Below are positions 13,820 to 21,117 of a DNA stretch of 21,117 bases, in pieces. Source of the DNA: Pseudomonas sp. UBA4194 (GTDB lineage: Bacteria > Pseudomonadota > Gammaproteobacteria > Pseudomonadales > Pseudomonadaceae); NCBI RefSeq assembly GCF_002379585.1, contig NZ_DFUE01000019.1:35134-56250 (forward strand), in the 5' to 3' direction. The stretch's first letter is position 1. Each line of letters starts with the position of its first letter. The position numbers and the translations under genes were made by a program. The notes under the pieces were generated by a model, which searched no databases, had not been told where the DNA came from, and worked only from the letters and a program-made list of their open reading frames with translations.

Positions 13820-15154
13820 ATGCCAGGACCTCGCGTAGTACCCGTACAGGGCGACGAACAGCTTCCCGACCGCGTCGATGTGGTAGTGATCGGCGGCGGC
13901 ATCATTGGCACTTCCACTGCCCTGGAGCTGGCCGAGCGCGGCCTCAAGGTCGCGCTGTGCGAGAAAGGCGGCATCGGCCACGAACAATCCAGTCGCAACT
14001 GGGGCTGGGTGCGCATTTCGCGGCGTGACCCGCGCGAGCTGCCGCTGATGGCCCATGCCCTGAACATCTGGGAAGGCCTGGCCGCCCGCATCGGCAAGGA
14101 CGTTGGTTATACCCGCGCCGGTATCCTGTTCACCTGCCCCGACGATCAAAGCTACGCCGAGCACGAGCGCTGGAAGCGCAACCTGGATGACTATCCCGTG
14201 CGGGCGCGGATGGTCTCCGGCGCCGATCTTGCCGAACTGCTGCCTGGGGCGCACCGCCTGCAACTCAAAGGCGCGCTGTACACCCCCGACGATGGCCGCG
14301 CCGAACCACAGCAAGCGGCACCGGCGATTGCCGAAGCCGCACGGGCCAAAGGCGCGGTGATCCTCACCGAATGCGCGGTGCGCGGCATCGAACGCTCCGC
14401 CGGCCGAGTCAGTGGCGTGGTCACCGAGCGCGGTCCGATCGCCTGTACCTCGGTGGTGCTGGCAGGCGGCGCCTGGTCGAGCTTGTTCTGCTCACCGCTC
14501 AAGGTGCACCTGCCCCAGCTCAAGGTACTCAACTCGGTGATCCGCACCACGCCCCTGCAGGGCGGTCCTGAAGCGGCGATCTGGGCCATGGATTTTGCCG
14601 TGCGCAAACGCCAGGACGGTGGCTACACCGTCGCCTCGGGCCACGAGAACATCGCCGATATCGTGCCGGATTCCTTCCTCTACGCGCGGCAGTTCTGGCC
14701 TGCCCTGAAGCAGGAACACAAGTCCCTGTCGTTCCGCCTGGGCCAGCGGTTCTTTCAAGAGGCCGTGCTGCCCAAACGCTGGTCACTGGACGAAGCCAGC
14801 CCCTTCGAATACCGCCGCGTGCTCGATCCGGTGCCGTCGATCAGCCAATCCAATCGCGCCCTGGCCAGCTTGACCAACGCCTTCCCGGTGTTCGCCAACG
14901 TGCGGGTCGCCCAGCGCTGGGGCGGCATGATCGATGTGACCCCCGATGCCGTGCCGGTGATCTCGCCTGTGGAAGGCGTGCCAGGCTTTTTCATCGCCAC
15001 CGGCTTTTCCGGTCATGGCTTCGGCATCGGCCCGGCAGCGGGGCGCCTGATGGCCAATCTGGTGACCGGTGAACCCCCTATCGTCGACCCGCAGGCGTTT
15101 CGGCTGTCGCGCTTCAGCGATGGCTCCAACCCACGGCCCATTTCCGGATTCTAG
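13820..15154 (+). CDS. FAD-dependent oxidoreductase, DAO family, second copy
   Basis: A 444-residue paralogue of the gene at 11535. FAD motif VVVIGGGIIG (21-30) leads to ribose-binding Glu48. The shared HEQSSRNWGWVR lies at 54-65, and the C-terminal GFSGHGFGIGPAAG at 395-408. Both copies also share the GRAEP motif mid-protein and VxQRWGGMIDVTPD/IEQRWAGLIDVTPD near the end. It extends about ten residues past the first copy. It is cytoplasmic by lack of a signal. It heads the presumed operon with the binding protein and ABC genes, so it probably acts on the imported compound. The substrate is unresolved between D- or N-substituted amino acids, opines and amines. GAGAA lies 6 nt before the ATG. 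A start at 13807 would be out of frame. Confidence 0.92.
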   Translation: MPGPRVVPVQGDEQLPDRVDVVVIGGGIIGTSTALELAERGLKVALCEKGGIGHEQSSRNWGWVRISRRDPRELPLMAHALNIWEGLAARIGKDVGYTRAGILFTCPDDQSYAEHERWKRNLDDYPVRARMVSGADLAELLPGAHRLQLKGALYTPDDGRAEPQQAAPAIAEAARAKGAVILTECAVRGIERSAGRVSGVVTERGPIACTSVVLAGGAWSSLFCSPLKVHLPQLKVLNSVIRTTPLQGGPEAAIWAMDFAVRKRQDGGYTVASGHENIADIVPDSFLYARQFWPALKQEHKSLSFRLGQRFFQEAVLPKRWSLDEASPFEYRRVLDPVPSISQSNRALASLTNAFPVFANVRVAQRWGGMIDVTPDAVPVISPVEGVPGFFIATGFSGHGFGIGPAAGRLMANLVTGEPPIVDPQAFRLSRFSDGSNPRPISGF

Positions 15155-15278
15155 ACCGCCACGTTCAAGCTCCATGCAGCAGCACCCCGCAAGAAGCTCG
15201 CACGAACGAGCCAGGGTTCAGCGTCACGACGCTTTGCGGCACATGCCACCTGCCTTTCTTCACTTCGGGAGCTTCAGC

Positions 15279-16955
15279 ATGTCGCAACGCGATGATTCGG
15301 ATAAAGGCAACAGCCTGTTGAACCCAACCCGCCGCCAGGCCCTGGCCATGGCCATTATCGGCGCCGCGGGTGCGATGCTGCCGCTGGGCAGGGCCAATCA
15401 GTCGTTCGCCGCCATGGCCGCCACGCCCTCCGGCCAGGTGATCATCGGCCTGTCCCAGGAACCCACGGTTTTCAATCCGCACATGCCGCACATCGAAGTG
15501 GACGACGGCATCCACTGGAACGTGTTCGACCCGCTGTTCGGCATCTCGCCCAGCGGCGAATTCGTTCCAGCGCTGGCCACCGAAGTGCCCACCGTGGCCA
15601 ACGGCGGAATCTCCGCCGACGGCAAGCAATGGAAGGTCAAGCTGCGCAGCGATGCCAAGTGGCACGATGGCAAGCCGTTCACCGCCGAGGACGTGAAGTA
15701 CACCCTGGAGCTGATCGTGTCGCCGACCTTTCGCAGCGGTCGCCGCGCCGGCCACGATCTGCTGCGCGATATCACGGTGGTCTCGCCCACCGAAATCCAT
15801 TGGCGCATGGAGAAATCCTACGCGCCGTACGCCTCGATCCTGTCGTCCACGTTCATCCTGCCCAAGCACATTCTGTCGGCGGCCGCCGACGTCAACACCG
15901 CGCCATTCAACAATGCGCCCGTGGGCACCGGCCCGTTCAAGTGGGGCACCCGCGTGGCGGGCGACCACATCCAACTCAAGGCCAACCCGGATTACTACGG
16001 CACCCGCCCGCAACTGGACAGCGTGATCTTCAAGTACATCCCCGACCTGACTGTGCTCTACACCCAGTTCAAGACCGGCGACATCGACGTCACCGCCATG
16101 CAAGGCATCACCCCCGACCACTACGAAGAGGCCAAGGGCCTGGCCGATCGCACGGTGGTGATCCTGCCGGTGGCCACCATCGAATCGGTGACCCTGAACA
16201 TGGAGCGCCCGCAGTTCAAGGACCCTGCCGTGCGCCAGGCGCTGTACATGGCCATCGACAAGAAAACCATCATCGACGAACTCTACTTCGGCCTGGTGCT
16301 GCCCACCGAAACCTACATGCCGCAGCAGTCGGCGTACTACAACCCCAACCTGCCCAAGCAGAGCTTCAACATCGAGGCGGCCAACCAGTTGCTCGACGAC
16401 GCCGGCTGGAAACCCGGAGCCGGCGGCATTCGCGAAAAGGACGGGGTGCGCCTGTCGTTCACCAACTCCACCACCGCCGGCAACCAGATCCGCGAACAGG
16501 CCCAGCAGTTCATTCAGCAGACCTGGCTGGCCATCGGCGTGGAAGTGAAGATATCCAACCTGCCGCCGGCAGTCATGTGGGGCGAGTACTGGGTGCAGTC
16601 CAAATTCGACTCGGTGATCGTCGGCAATAACTTTCTCACCGGCGCCGACCCGGACACCCGCGACTATTTCGGCTCGCAATCGACCAACGCCAAGGGCGGC
16701 GCCGGCCAGAACAACTCGCAGTACGTCAACGCCAAGGTCGACGCGCTGCTGGCCGAAGGTGCCGCCGTGCAGGACGTGGCCCAGCGCAAGGCTGTGTACG
16801 TGCAAGTGCAGGACCTGATCCGCCAGGACCTGCCCATCCTGCCCCTGTTCCAGTACACCTACGTGCGTGGCTACAAATCGGGGCTCAAGGGCTTTGCCGG
16901 CAATATCAACCTGCGCATCGAGCCCTGGAACGTCAACACCTGGTCCTGGACCTGA
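15279..16955 (+). CDS. ABC transporter substrate-binding protein, family 5 (peptide/opine type), Tat-like signal
   Basis: A 558-residue periplasmic binding protein. The N-terminus has Thr-Arg-Arg-Gln-Ala-Leu (17-22), a hydrophobic stretch (about 22-36) and probable cleavage near 44-48, resembling a twin-arginine rather than Sec signal. Family 5 features include the EPTVFNPHMPH opening of the mature part, KWHDGKPFTAEDVKYTLE, NAPVGTGPFKW, ANPDYYGTRPQLDSVIFKYIPD and AVRQALYMAIDK. The ligand could be a peptide, opine or other cationic compound. The ATG at 15279 has GGGAG at about 8 nt and starts the signal directly; upstream frame to 15069 overlaps the oxidoreductase. A 124-nt gap separates it from that gene and contains a small dyad (15220-15233). 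A strong hairpin follows the stop. Confidence 0.94.
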   Translation: MSQRDDSDKGNSLLNPTRRQALAMAIIGAAGAMLPLGRANQSFAAMAATPSGQVIIGLSQEPTVFNPHMPHIEVDDGIHWNVFDPLFGISPSGEFVPALATEVPTVANGGISADGKQWKVKLRSDAKWHDGKPFTAEDVKYTLELIVSPTFRSGRRAGHDLLRDITVVSPTEIHWRMEKSYAPYASILSSTFILPKHILSAAADVNTAPFNNAPVGTGPFKWGTRVAGDHIQLKANPDYYGTRPQLDSVIFKYIPDLTVLYTQFKTGDIDVTAMQGITPDHYEEAKGLADRTVVILPVATIESVTLNMERPQFKDPAVRQALYMAIDKKTIIDELYFGLVLPTETYMPQQSAYYNPNLPKQSFNIEAANQLLDDAGWKPGAGGIREKDGVRLSFTNSTTAGNQIREQAQQFIQQTWLAIGVEVKISNLPPAVMWGEYWVQSKFDSVIVGNNFLTGADPDTRDYFGSQSTNAKGGAGQNNSQYVNAKVDALLAEGAAVQDVAQRKAVYVQVQDLIRQDLPILPLFQYTYVRGYKSGLKGFAGNINLRIEPWNVNTWSWT

Positions 16956-16965
16956 ATGCACGCCC

Positions 16966-16989
16966 ACGCCCGGCCGTGGGGCCGGGCGT
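16966..16989 (+). promoter_or_regulatory. Intercistronic hairpin after the binding-protein gene
   Basis: ACGCCCGGCC-gtgg-GGCCGGGCGT is a perfect 10-bp, almost all-GC stem with a 4-nt loop, 11 nt after the binding-protein stop and 26 nt before the permease start. No T-run follows. Such structures often protect upstream binding-protein mRNA or partly attenuate transport genes. Confidence 0.7.
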
Positions 16990-17015
16990 CGTCTGTACTG
17001 GTGAGGGTCTGAACC

Positions 17016-17966
17016 ATGCCGCAATACATTCTCAATCGCCTGGGCCAGAGCGCCGTGGTGCTGGTGCTGGTGTCGCTGATCGGCTTCATGGTGCTCAATC
17101 TGGCACCCGGCGGGCCCATGTCGCAGTTCGCCCTCAACCCCGGCATGAGCCAGGCCGAACTGGATCGCATCGCCGAACAACTGGGTCTCAAGCGGCCACT
17201 GCTGGTGCAATACATCGACTGGTTCAGCCGCCTGTTCGTGGGCGACTGGGGGAATTCATTCCGCGACGGTCGCCCGGTGCTCAGCGTGATTGCCGGCCAT
17301 CTGCCGGCCACCCTGTTGCTGATGGGCACCTCGACCCTGCTGTCGATCATCATCGGCACCTGGGTCGGGGTGCTCGGCGCGGTGCGTCGTTATTCGGTGT
17401 TCGACACCCTGGCCACGGTCGGCGCGATGGTGGCGTTGTCCATCCCCACCTTCTGGTTCGGCCTGGTGGCGATCTTCTTTTTCTCCCTGCACCTGGGGTG
17501 GCTGCCGGCGGGCAACATGTACACCATCGGCGATCAGTCGCTGGCTGACTACGCCATTCACCTGGTGCTGCCGGTGATGGTGCTGGCGCTGGTCAACGTG
17601 GCGATCTGGAGTCGCTACATGCGCTCGGCCACCCTCGACGTGATCGACCAGGATTTCGTCCGCACCGCGCGGGCCAAGGGCGTGCCCTATCGCCGGGTGC
17701 TGACTCACCACGTGATCCGCAATGCCCTGCTGCCGATGATCACCCTGGCAGGGCTGCAGATTCCGACCATTCTGGGCGGCGCGCTGGTGACCGAAACGGT
17801 GTTCACCTGGCCGGGCATGGGCCGGCTGTTTCTCGACAGCCTGGGCTACAGCGACTACCCGGTGATCATGGGCATCCTGATGTTCTCCGCGGTGCTCGTG
17901 CTGCTGGGCAACTTGCTGGCCGACCTGTTGATAGGCGTCGCCGACCCCCGCGTTCGGTTGGCTTGA
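17016..17966 (+). CDS. ABC transporter permease, DppB/OppB type
   Basis: A 316-residue inner-membrane permease with six predicted spans. It has the typical opening YILNRLGQSAVVLVLVSLIGF, the large periplasmic loop after TM1 carrying LGLKRPLLVQYIDWF, and GDWGNSFRDGRPV. The ATPase-contacting EAA loop is RTARAKGVPYRRVLTHHVIRN. The end (ETVFTWPGMGRL and DLLIGVADPRVRLA) is standard for the family. It pairs with the second permease 13 bp downstream to form the channel. GAGGG lies upstream of ATG at acceptable spacing. Confidence 0.95.
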   Translation: MPQYILNRLGQSAVVLVLVSLIGFMVLNLAPGGPMSQFALNPGMSQAELDRIAEQLGLKRPLLVQYIDWFSRLFVGDWGNSFRDGRPVLSVIAGHLPATLLLMGTSTLLSIIIGTWVGVLGAVRRYSVFDTLATVGAMVALSIPTFWFGLVAIFFFSLHLGWLPAGNMYTIGDQSLADYAIHLVLPVMVLALVNVAIWSRYMRSATLDVIDQDFVRTARAKGVPYRRVLTHHVIRNALLPMITLAGLQIPTILGGALVTETVFTWPGMGRLFLDSLGYSDYPVIMGILMFSAVLVLLGNLLADLLIGVADPRVRLA

Positions 17967-17979
17967 AGGAGTACCGCGC

Positions 17980-18873
17980 ATGACCACCACCACCACCACC
18001 CATTACCTGCCCACTCCACGCCGCTGGGTTTGGCTGGCCAATCCCACGCTGCGCCGCTTCCTGCGCCACAAGTTGGCCGTGCTGGGCGTGGTGATGATCA
18101 CCACCCTGGTGCTGGCCTGCGTGTTCGGCCCGTACCTGCTGCAGTACAACGACCTGAGCATCGACATCCGCAACCGCTTCGCCCCACCGCTGACCGGCAG
18201 CCACTACCTGGGCACCGACGCCCTGGGCCGCGACACCGCCGCGCGGCTGCTCAAGGCCGGGCGCATCTCGCTGATGGTGGGCTTCTGCGCCATGCTCATG
18301 AGCATCGTCATCGGCACCTTGATCGGCGTCATCGCCGGCTACTACCGCGGGTGGGTCGGCGCCGCCCTGATGCGTTTCGTCGACGCCTTCCTGTCGTTTC
18401 CCAGCGTGTTCCTGGTGCTGGTGCTGGCGGCCTTCACCAAGCCCAGCCCGATGATGATCACCCTGATCATCGCCGTGACCAGCTGGATGGAAATCTCGCG
18501 CATCGTCGAGGCCGAAATCCGCTCCCTGCGCGAGCGCGATTTCACCCTGGCCGCGCGCATGATCGGCGCCAGCAACCGCTGGATCATGTTCCGCGAACTG
18601 ATGCCCAACGCCATCGGCCCGATCATCGTCGCCGCTACCCTGACCATCGCCAACGCCATCCTGCTGGAGGCCTACATCAGCTTCCTCGGCTATGGCATCC
18701 AGCCGCCGCTGCCCAGCTGGGGCAACATGCTCAACGCCGCCCAGCAGTACCTGGGCAAGGCACCGTGGCTGGCGATCATTCCCGGGCTGGCCATCACCCT
18801 GGCGGTGACCAGTTTCAACTTCATCGGCGACGGTCTGCGCGATGCGCTGGACGGCAGGAGCGACCTGAAATGA
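17980..18873 (+). CDS. ABC transporter permease, DppC/OppC type
   Basis: A 297-residue inner-membrane permease, the second half of the channel. After an unusual six-threonine start (ACC codon run) come the cytoplasmic FLRHKLAVLGVVMI segment leading into TM1, the family motif HYLGTDALGRDTAARLLKAGR, and the EAA loop EAEIRSLRERDFTLAARMIGAS. The last part includes EAYISFLGYGIQPPLPSWGNML and GDGLRDALDGR. AAGGAG upstream supports the start. Its stop overlaps the next ATG as ATGA, giving translational coupling to the ATPase gene. Confidence 0.95.
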   Translation: MTTTTTTHYLPTPRRWVWLANPTLRRFLRHKLAVLGVVMITTLVLACVFGPYLLQYNDLSIDIRNRFAPPLTGSHYLGTDALGRDTAARLLKAGRISLMVGFCAMLMSIVIGTLIGVIAGYYRGWVGAALMRFVDAFLSFPSVFLVLVLAAFTKPSPMMITLIIAVTSWMEISRIVEAEIRSLRERDFTLAARMIGASNRWIMFRELMPNAIGPIIVAATLTIANAILLEAYISFLGYGIQPPLPSWGNMLNAAQQYLGKAPWLAIIPGLAITLAVTSFNFIGDGLRDALDGRSDLK

Positions 18874-19898
18874 ACGCAGATGAAAAGATCACCGTGGCCC
18901 ACCTCAACGTGGCCTTTCGCAAGGGCAGCGGCTACGTGCCGGTGGTGCACGACATCAACTTCAGCATTCGGGCCGGCGAAACCCTGGCGCTGGTGGGGGA
19001 GAGCGGTTCGGGCAAAAGCGTCACCAGCCTGGCCATCATGAAACTGCTGGCCGAAGCACCGAAAACCCGCATCGACGGCAGCGCCATCGTCGCCGACCGC
19101 CACGGCCATCCCATCGACCTGGTGGCCATGGGCGAGCAACAGATGCGCCACGTGCGCGGCAACCGCGTGGCAATGATTTTCCAGGAGCCGTTGACCTCCC
19201 TGAACCCGGTGCACCGGGTTGGCGACCAGATCGCCGAGGCGATTCGCTTCCACCAATCCCTGAGCAAGGCCGAGGCCCGCGCCCGAGCCCTGGCGCTGCT
19301 GGAGCAGGTCGGTATTCCGGAGCCAGCCAAGCGCCTGGACTGCTACCCCCATGAACTCTCGGGCGGCATGCGCCAGCGGGTGATGATTGCCATCGCCCTG
19401 GCCATGGAACCGGATGTGCTGATAGCCGACGAACCGACCACGGCGTTGGACGTGACTGTGCAGGCACAGATTCTCGACCTGCTGCGCACCCTGCAGAAAA
19501 AGAACGGCATGGCCATCCTGTTCATCACCCACAACTTCGGCGTGGTAGCGGAGATCGCCGACCGGGTGATGGTGATGTACGCCGGGCGCATCGTCGAGCA
19601 AGGCAGCGTCAGCCAGGTGCTGGCCTCGCCACGCATGCCTTACACCCGCGGCCTGCTCGCCGCCGTGCCGCGCTTCGAGCACGCCGGCCTGGCCCAGGGC
19701 GAGTTGGGCACCATCGCCGGTTTCGTCCCGGACCCCAGCGCGCCGCCCAGCGGCTGCGCCTTTCATCCAAGGTGTACCTACAGCGTGGCCGGGCGCTGCG
19801 ACAGCCAGGCCCCGGTGCTGGAAGAAGTCGAACTGGGGCACCAGCTGCGCTGCGTGCGCTGGCAGGAACTGCCCGTTGAGCACGGAGGTGCACGATGA
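18870..19898 (+). CDS. ABC transporter ATP-binding protein, DppD/OppD type
   Basis: A 342-residue ATPase on the cytoplasmic face. Walker A is GESGSGKS (43-50), the Q-loop glutamine is about 105 (IFQEPLTSLNP), the signature is LSGGMRQR (163-170), Walker B ends in Asp187-Glu188 (VLIADEPT), and the switch histidine is 221 (FITHNFG). The C-terminal Dpp/Opp extension has SAPPSGCAFHPRC followed by further cysteines. In this transporter class that Cys cluster can carry an iron-sulfur centre. The start overlaps the permease stop (ATGA). The same frame is open far upstream inside the permease gene, but that sequence is a shadow. The stop overlaps the next ATPase start in the same way. Confidence 0.96.
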   Translation: MNADEKITVAHLNVAFRKGSGYVPVVHDINFSIRAGETLALVGESGSGKSVTSLAIMKLLAEAPKTRIDGSAIVADRHGHPIDLVAMGEQQMRHVRGNRVAMIFQEPLTSLNPVHRVGDQIAEAIRFHQSLSKAEARARALALLEQVGIPEPAKRLDCYPHELSGGMRQRVMIAIALAMEPDVLIADEPTTALDVTVQAQILDLLRTLQKKNGMAILFITHNFGVVAEIADRVMVMYAGRIVEQGSVSQVLASPRMPYTRGLLAAVPRFEHAGLAQGELGTIAGFVPDPSAPPSGCAFHPRCTYSVAGRCDSQAPVLEEVELGHQLRCVRWQELPVEHGGAR

Positions 19899-20953
19899 AA
19901 GAACGGCCCCTGATCGACGTTGTCGGCTTGACCAAATACTTCCCTGTGCGCAAGACCTTCCTGGCCAGCCGCCGCGGCCGCGATGACAACCTGGTGCGCG
20001 CCGTGGACGGCATCGACCTGAGCATCGCCCGCGGCGAAGTGCTCGGCCTGGTGGGCGAAAGCGGCTCGGGCAAGAGCACGTTGGGCCGCAGCCTGATGAT
20101 GCTCGACCGGCCCACCGACGGCCATATCGTCTTCGACAACACCGAAATCACGCCCTTCAACGACCGCCTGCTCAAGCCCTATCGCAAGCGCATGCAGATG
20201 ATCTTCCAGGACCCCTACGGCTCGTTGAATCCGCGCATGACCGTGGGCGAGATCCTGGCCATGCCGCTGCGCTTTCACAACCCGGAACTGAACGCCGACG
20301 GGCGCCGTGAAAAAGCTGGCGAGGCCCTGGAAACCGTCGGCCTGGCTGCGCAGTATCTGGACCGCTACCCCCATGAGTTCTCCGGCGGGCAACGCCAGCG
20401 CATCGGCATTGCGCGTGCCCTGACCCTGGAGCCGGAATTCATCATGGCCGACGAGCCGGTATCGGCACTGGATGTGTCGGTGCAGGCACAGGTGCTGAAC
20501 CTGTTCGCGCGCATTCGTCGGCAGATGAACCTGACCATGCTGTTCGTGACTCACGACCTGGCGGTGGTGGGGCATATCGCCGACCGCGTGGCGGTGATGT
20601 ACCTGGGCCGCATCGTCGAGATCGCCCCGACACGGGAGCTGTTCAGCAACCCGCGCCATCCGTACACCGAAGCCCTGATGTCGGCCATCCCCATGCCCGA
20701 ACCCGGCCAGCGCCGGCAACGTATCGTGCTGCAAGGCGATATCCCCAGCCCCATCTCCCCACCCTCCGGCTGCGCCTTCCGCACCCGCTGCCCCTATGTG
20801 CTACCTGCTTGCGCGCACGAGCGGCCCGTGTTGCGCGACGTCCATGCCGGGCATGGCGTAGCCTGTATTCGGGATGACCTGGAGCTGGTCTCTCCGCTGA
20901 ACGAACAACGCGAAATCATGCAGCAACCCGCTCATTGGAAAGTCGGCAGCTGA
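19895..20953 (+). CDS. ABC transporter ATP-binding protein, DppF/OppF type
   Basis: A 352-residue ATPase that pairs with the preceding one. Walker A is GESGSGKS (54-61), Q-loop IFQDPYGSLNPRMTVGE (Gln105), signature FSGGQRQR (162-169), Walker B FIMADEP with Asp186-Glu187, and switch His220 (FVTHDLAV). The N-terminal insert before Walker A (PVRKTFLASRRGRDDN) is typical of F-type subunits. The Cys-containing tail (SPPSGCAFRTRCPYVLPACA) matches the family. Its ATG overlaps the preceding stop (ATGA). It is the last gene in the window and probably of the operon, since REP-like sequence follows within about 55 nt. Confidence 0.96.
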   Translation: MKERPLIDVVGLTKYFPVRKTFLASRRGRDDNLVRAVDGIDLSIARGEVLGLVGESGSGKSTLGRSLMMLDRPTDGHIVFDNTEITPFNDRLLKPYRKRMQMIFQDPYGSLNPRMTVGEILAMPLRFHNPELNADGRREKAGEALETVGLAAQYLDRYPHEFSGGQRQRIGIARALTLEPEFIMADEPVSALDVSVQAQVLNLFARIRRQMNLTMLFVTHDLAVVGHIADRVAVMYLGRIVEIAPTRELFSNPRHPYTEALMSAIPMPEPGQRRQRIVLQGDIPSPISPPSGCAFRTRCPYVLPACAHERPVLRDVHAGHGVACIRDDLELVSPLNEQREIMQQPAHWKVGS

Positions 20954-21008
20954 CCTCGTCGCGCCACTGCTGCGCCTATAGCCTGCTCCCTCATCGGCGC
21001 CTGCTAAA

Positions 21009-21041
21009 TCGCCATCGCGGGCAGAGCCCGCTCCCACAGGG
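21009..21041 (-). repeat. REP-like palindromic element
   Basis: On the minus strand this reads like the Pseudomonas REP consensus: TGTGGGAGCGGGC, TCT, GCCCGCGATGGCG. The core stem GCGGGC/GCCCGC lies at 21017-21031. It sits downstream of the last transporter gene, the usual place for REPs at operon ends. Confidence 0.8.
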
Positions 21042-21061
21042 GATATGCTGCGCCGGCGAAA

Positions 21062-21116
21062 TCTGACAGGCACAGGAGACCTGTGTAGGAGCTGGTTCTG
21101 ACAGGCACAGGAGACC
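21062..21116 (+). repeat. 20-bp direct repeat at the window edge
   Basis: TCTGACAGGCACAGGAGACC occurs at 21062-21081 and again at 21097-21116, a 35-bp period. The intervening 15 nt include TGTAGGAGCTGG, a fragment common in Pseudomonas intergenic repeats. The array may continue beyond the window. Confidence 0.8.
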
Positions 21117-21117
21117 C

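Noticed and set aside
15236..15254. Sigma-54-like GGCAC...TGCC motif before the binding-protein gene
   Set aside because: The spacing between the GG and GC elements is two bases too long for a sigma-54 promoter.
15165..17210. Long minus-strand open frame opposite the binding-protein gene
   Set aside because: It is a shadow of a clear family 5 binding protein and the start of its permease, with no domain recognisable in the antisense translation.
18030..18869. Upstream extension of the first ATPase frame through the permease gene
   Set aside because: The real ATPase starts at the ATGA overlap at 18870. The extension is the out-of-frame reading of the DppC-type permease.

Overview
The window looks like a stretch of a high-GC Pseudomonas chromosome, most likely the P. 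fluorescens/P. putida lineage. The evidence is a chemoreceptor of the McpS-like helical-bimodular type, the selD-mnmH pair, REP-like intergenic repeats, and tightly packed GC-rich genes. No identity search was run, so the taxon is an inference. No rRNA, tRNA, CRISPR array, prophage or transposase gene was recognised.

Layout. (1) 24-3724, minus strand: a chemoreceptor with a candidate FliA promoter, then an alpha-ketoglutaric-semialdehyde-type aldehyde dehydrogenase closed by a strong intrinsic terminator. (2) 3958-5919, plus: a bicistron of a receiver-CheC/CheX phosphatase-like protein and a PAS-GGDEF diguanylate cyclase, separated by 3 bp. (3) 5996-7051, plus: an ArsP/DUF318-type permease with a Cys cluster. 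It converges on mnmH across a hairpin that contains the mnmH stop codon. (4) 7062-9199, minus: selD and mnmH, which make selenophosphate and use it for tRNA 2-selenouridine; their stop and start overlap as TGATG. (5) 9298-10641, minus: an MFS transporter of the RbtT/DalT/CsbX type with a TTG start. Upstream is a perfect palindrome resembling a LacI-family operator inside a candidate promoter. (6) 10878-11534: gene-free. It holds a 280-bp non-coding element with perfect 57-bp terminal inverted repeats and four palindromes at an exact 65-bp period. (7) 11535-20953: an uptake and catabolism locus. It contains two paralogous FAD-dependent amine/amino-acid oxidoreductases (DAO family), an IclR regulator between them, and a complete Dpp/Opp-like ABC transporter (binding protein, two permeases, two ATPases). 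(8) 20954-21117: a REP-like sequence and a direct repeat cut by the window edge.

How the genes may work together. In the last locus the regulator is divergent from the second oxidase and the five transporter genes. These run in one direction with short gaps and two ATGA overlaps, so they are probably one inducible operon: the transporter imports an amine-, opine- or peptide-like compound and the oxidases attack its C-N bond. The substrate cannot be read from sequence. In the signalling bicistron, a CheC-type phosphatase domain may set the phosphorylation state of its own or another receiver and so gate the neighbouring cyclase.

The least explained items are the twin-oxidase locus, the CheC-like protein whose second active site is altered, and the palindrome-array element.
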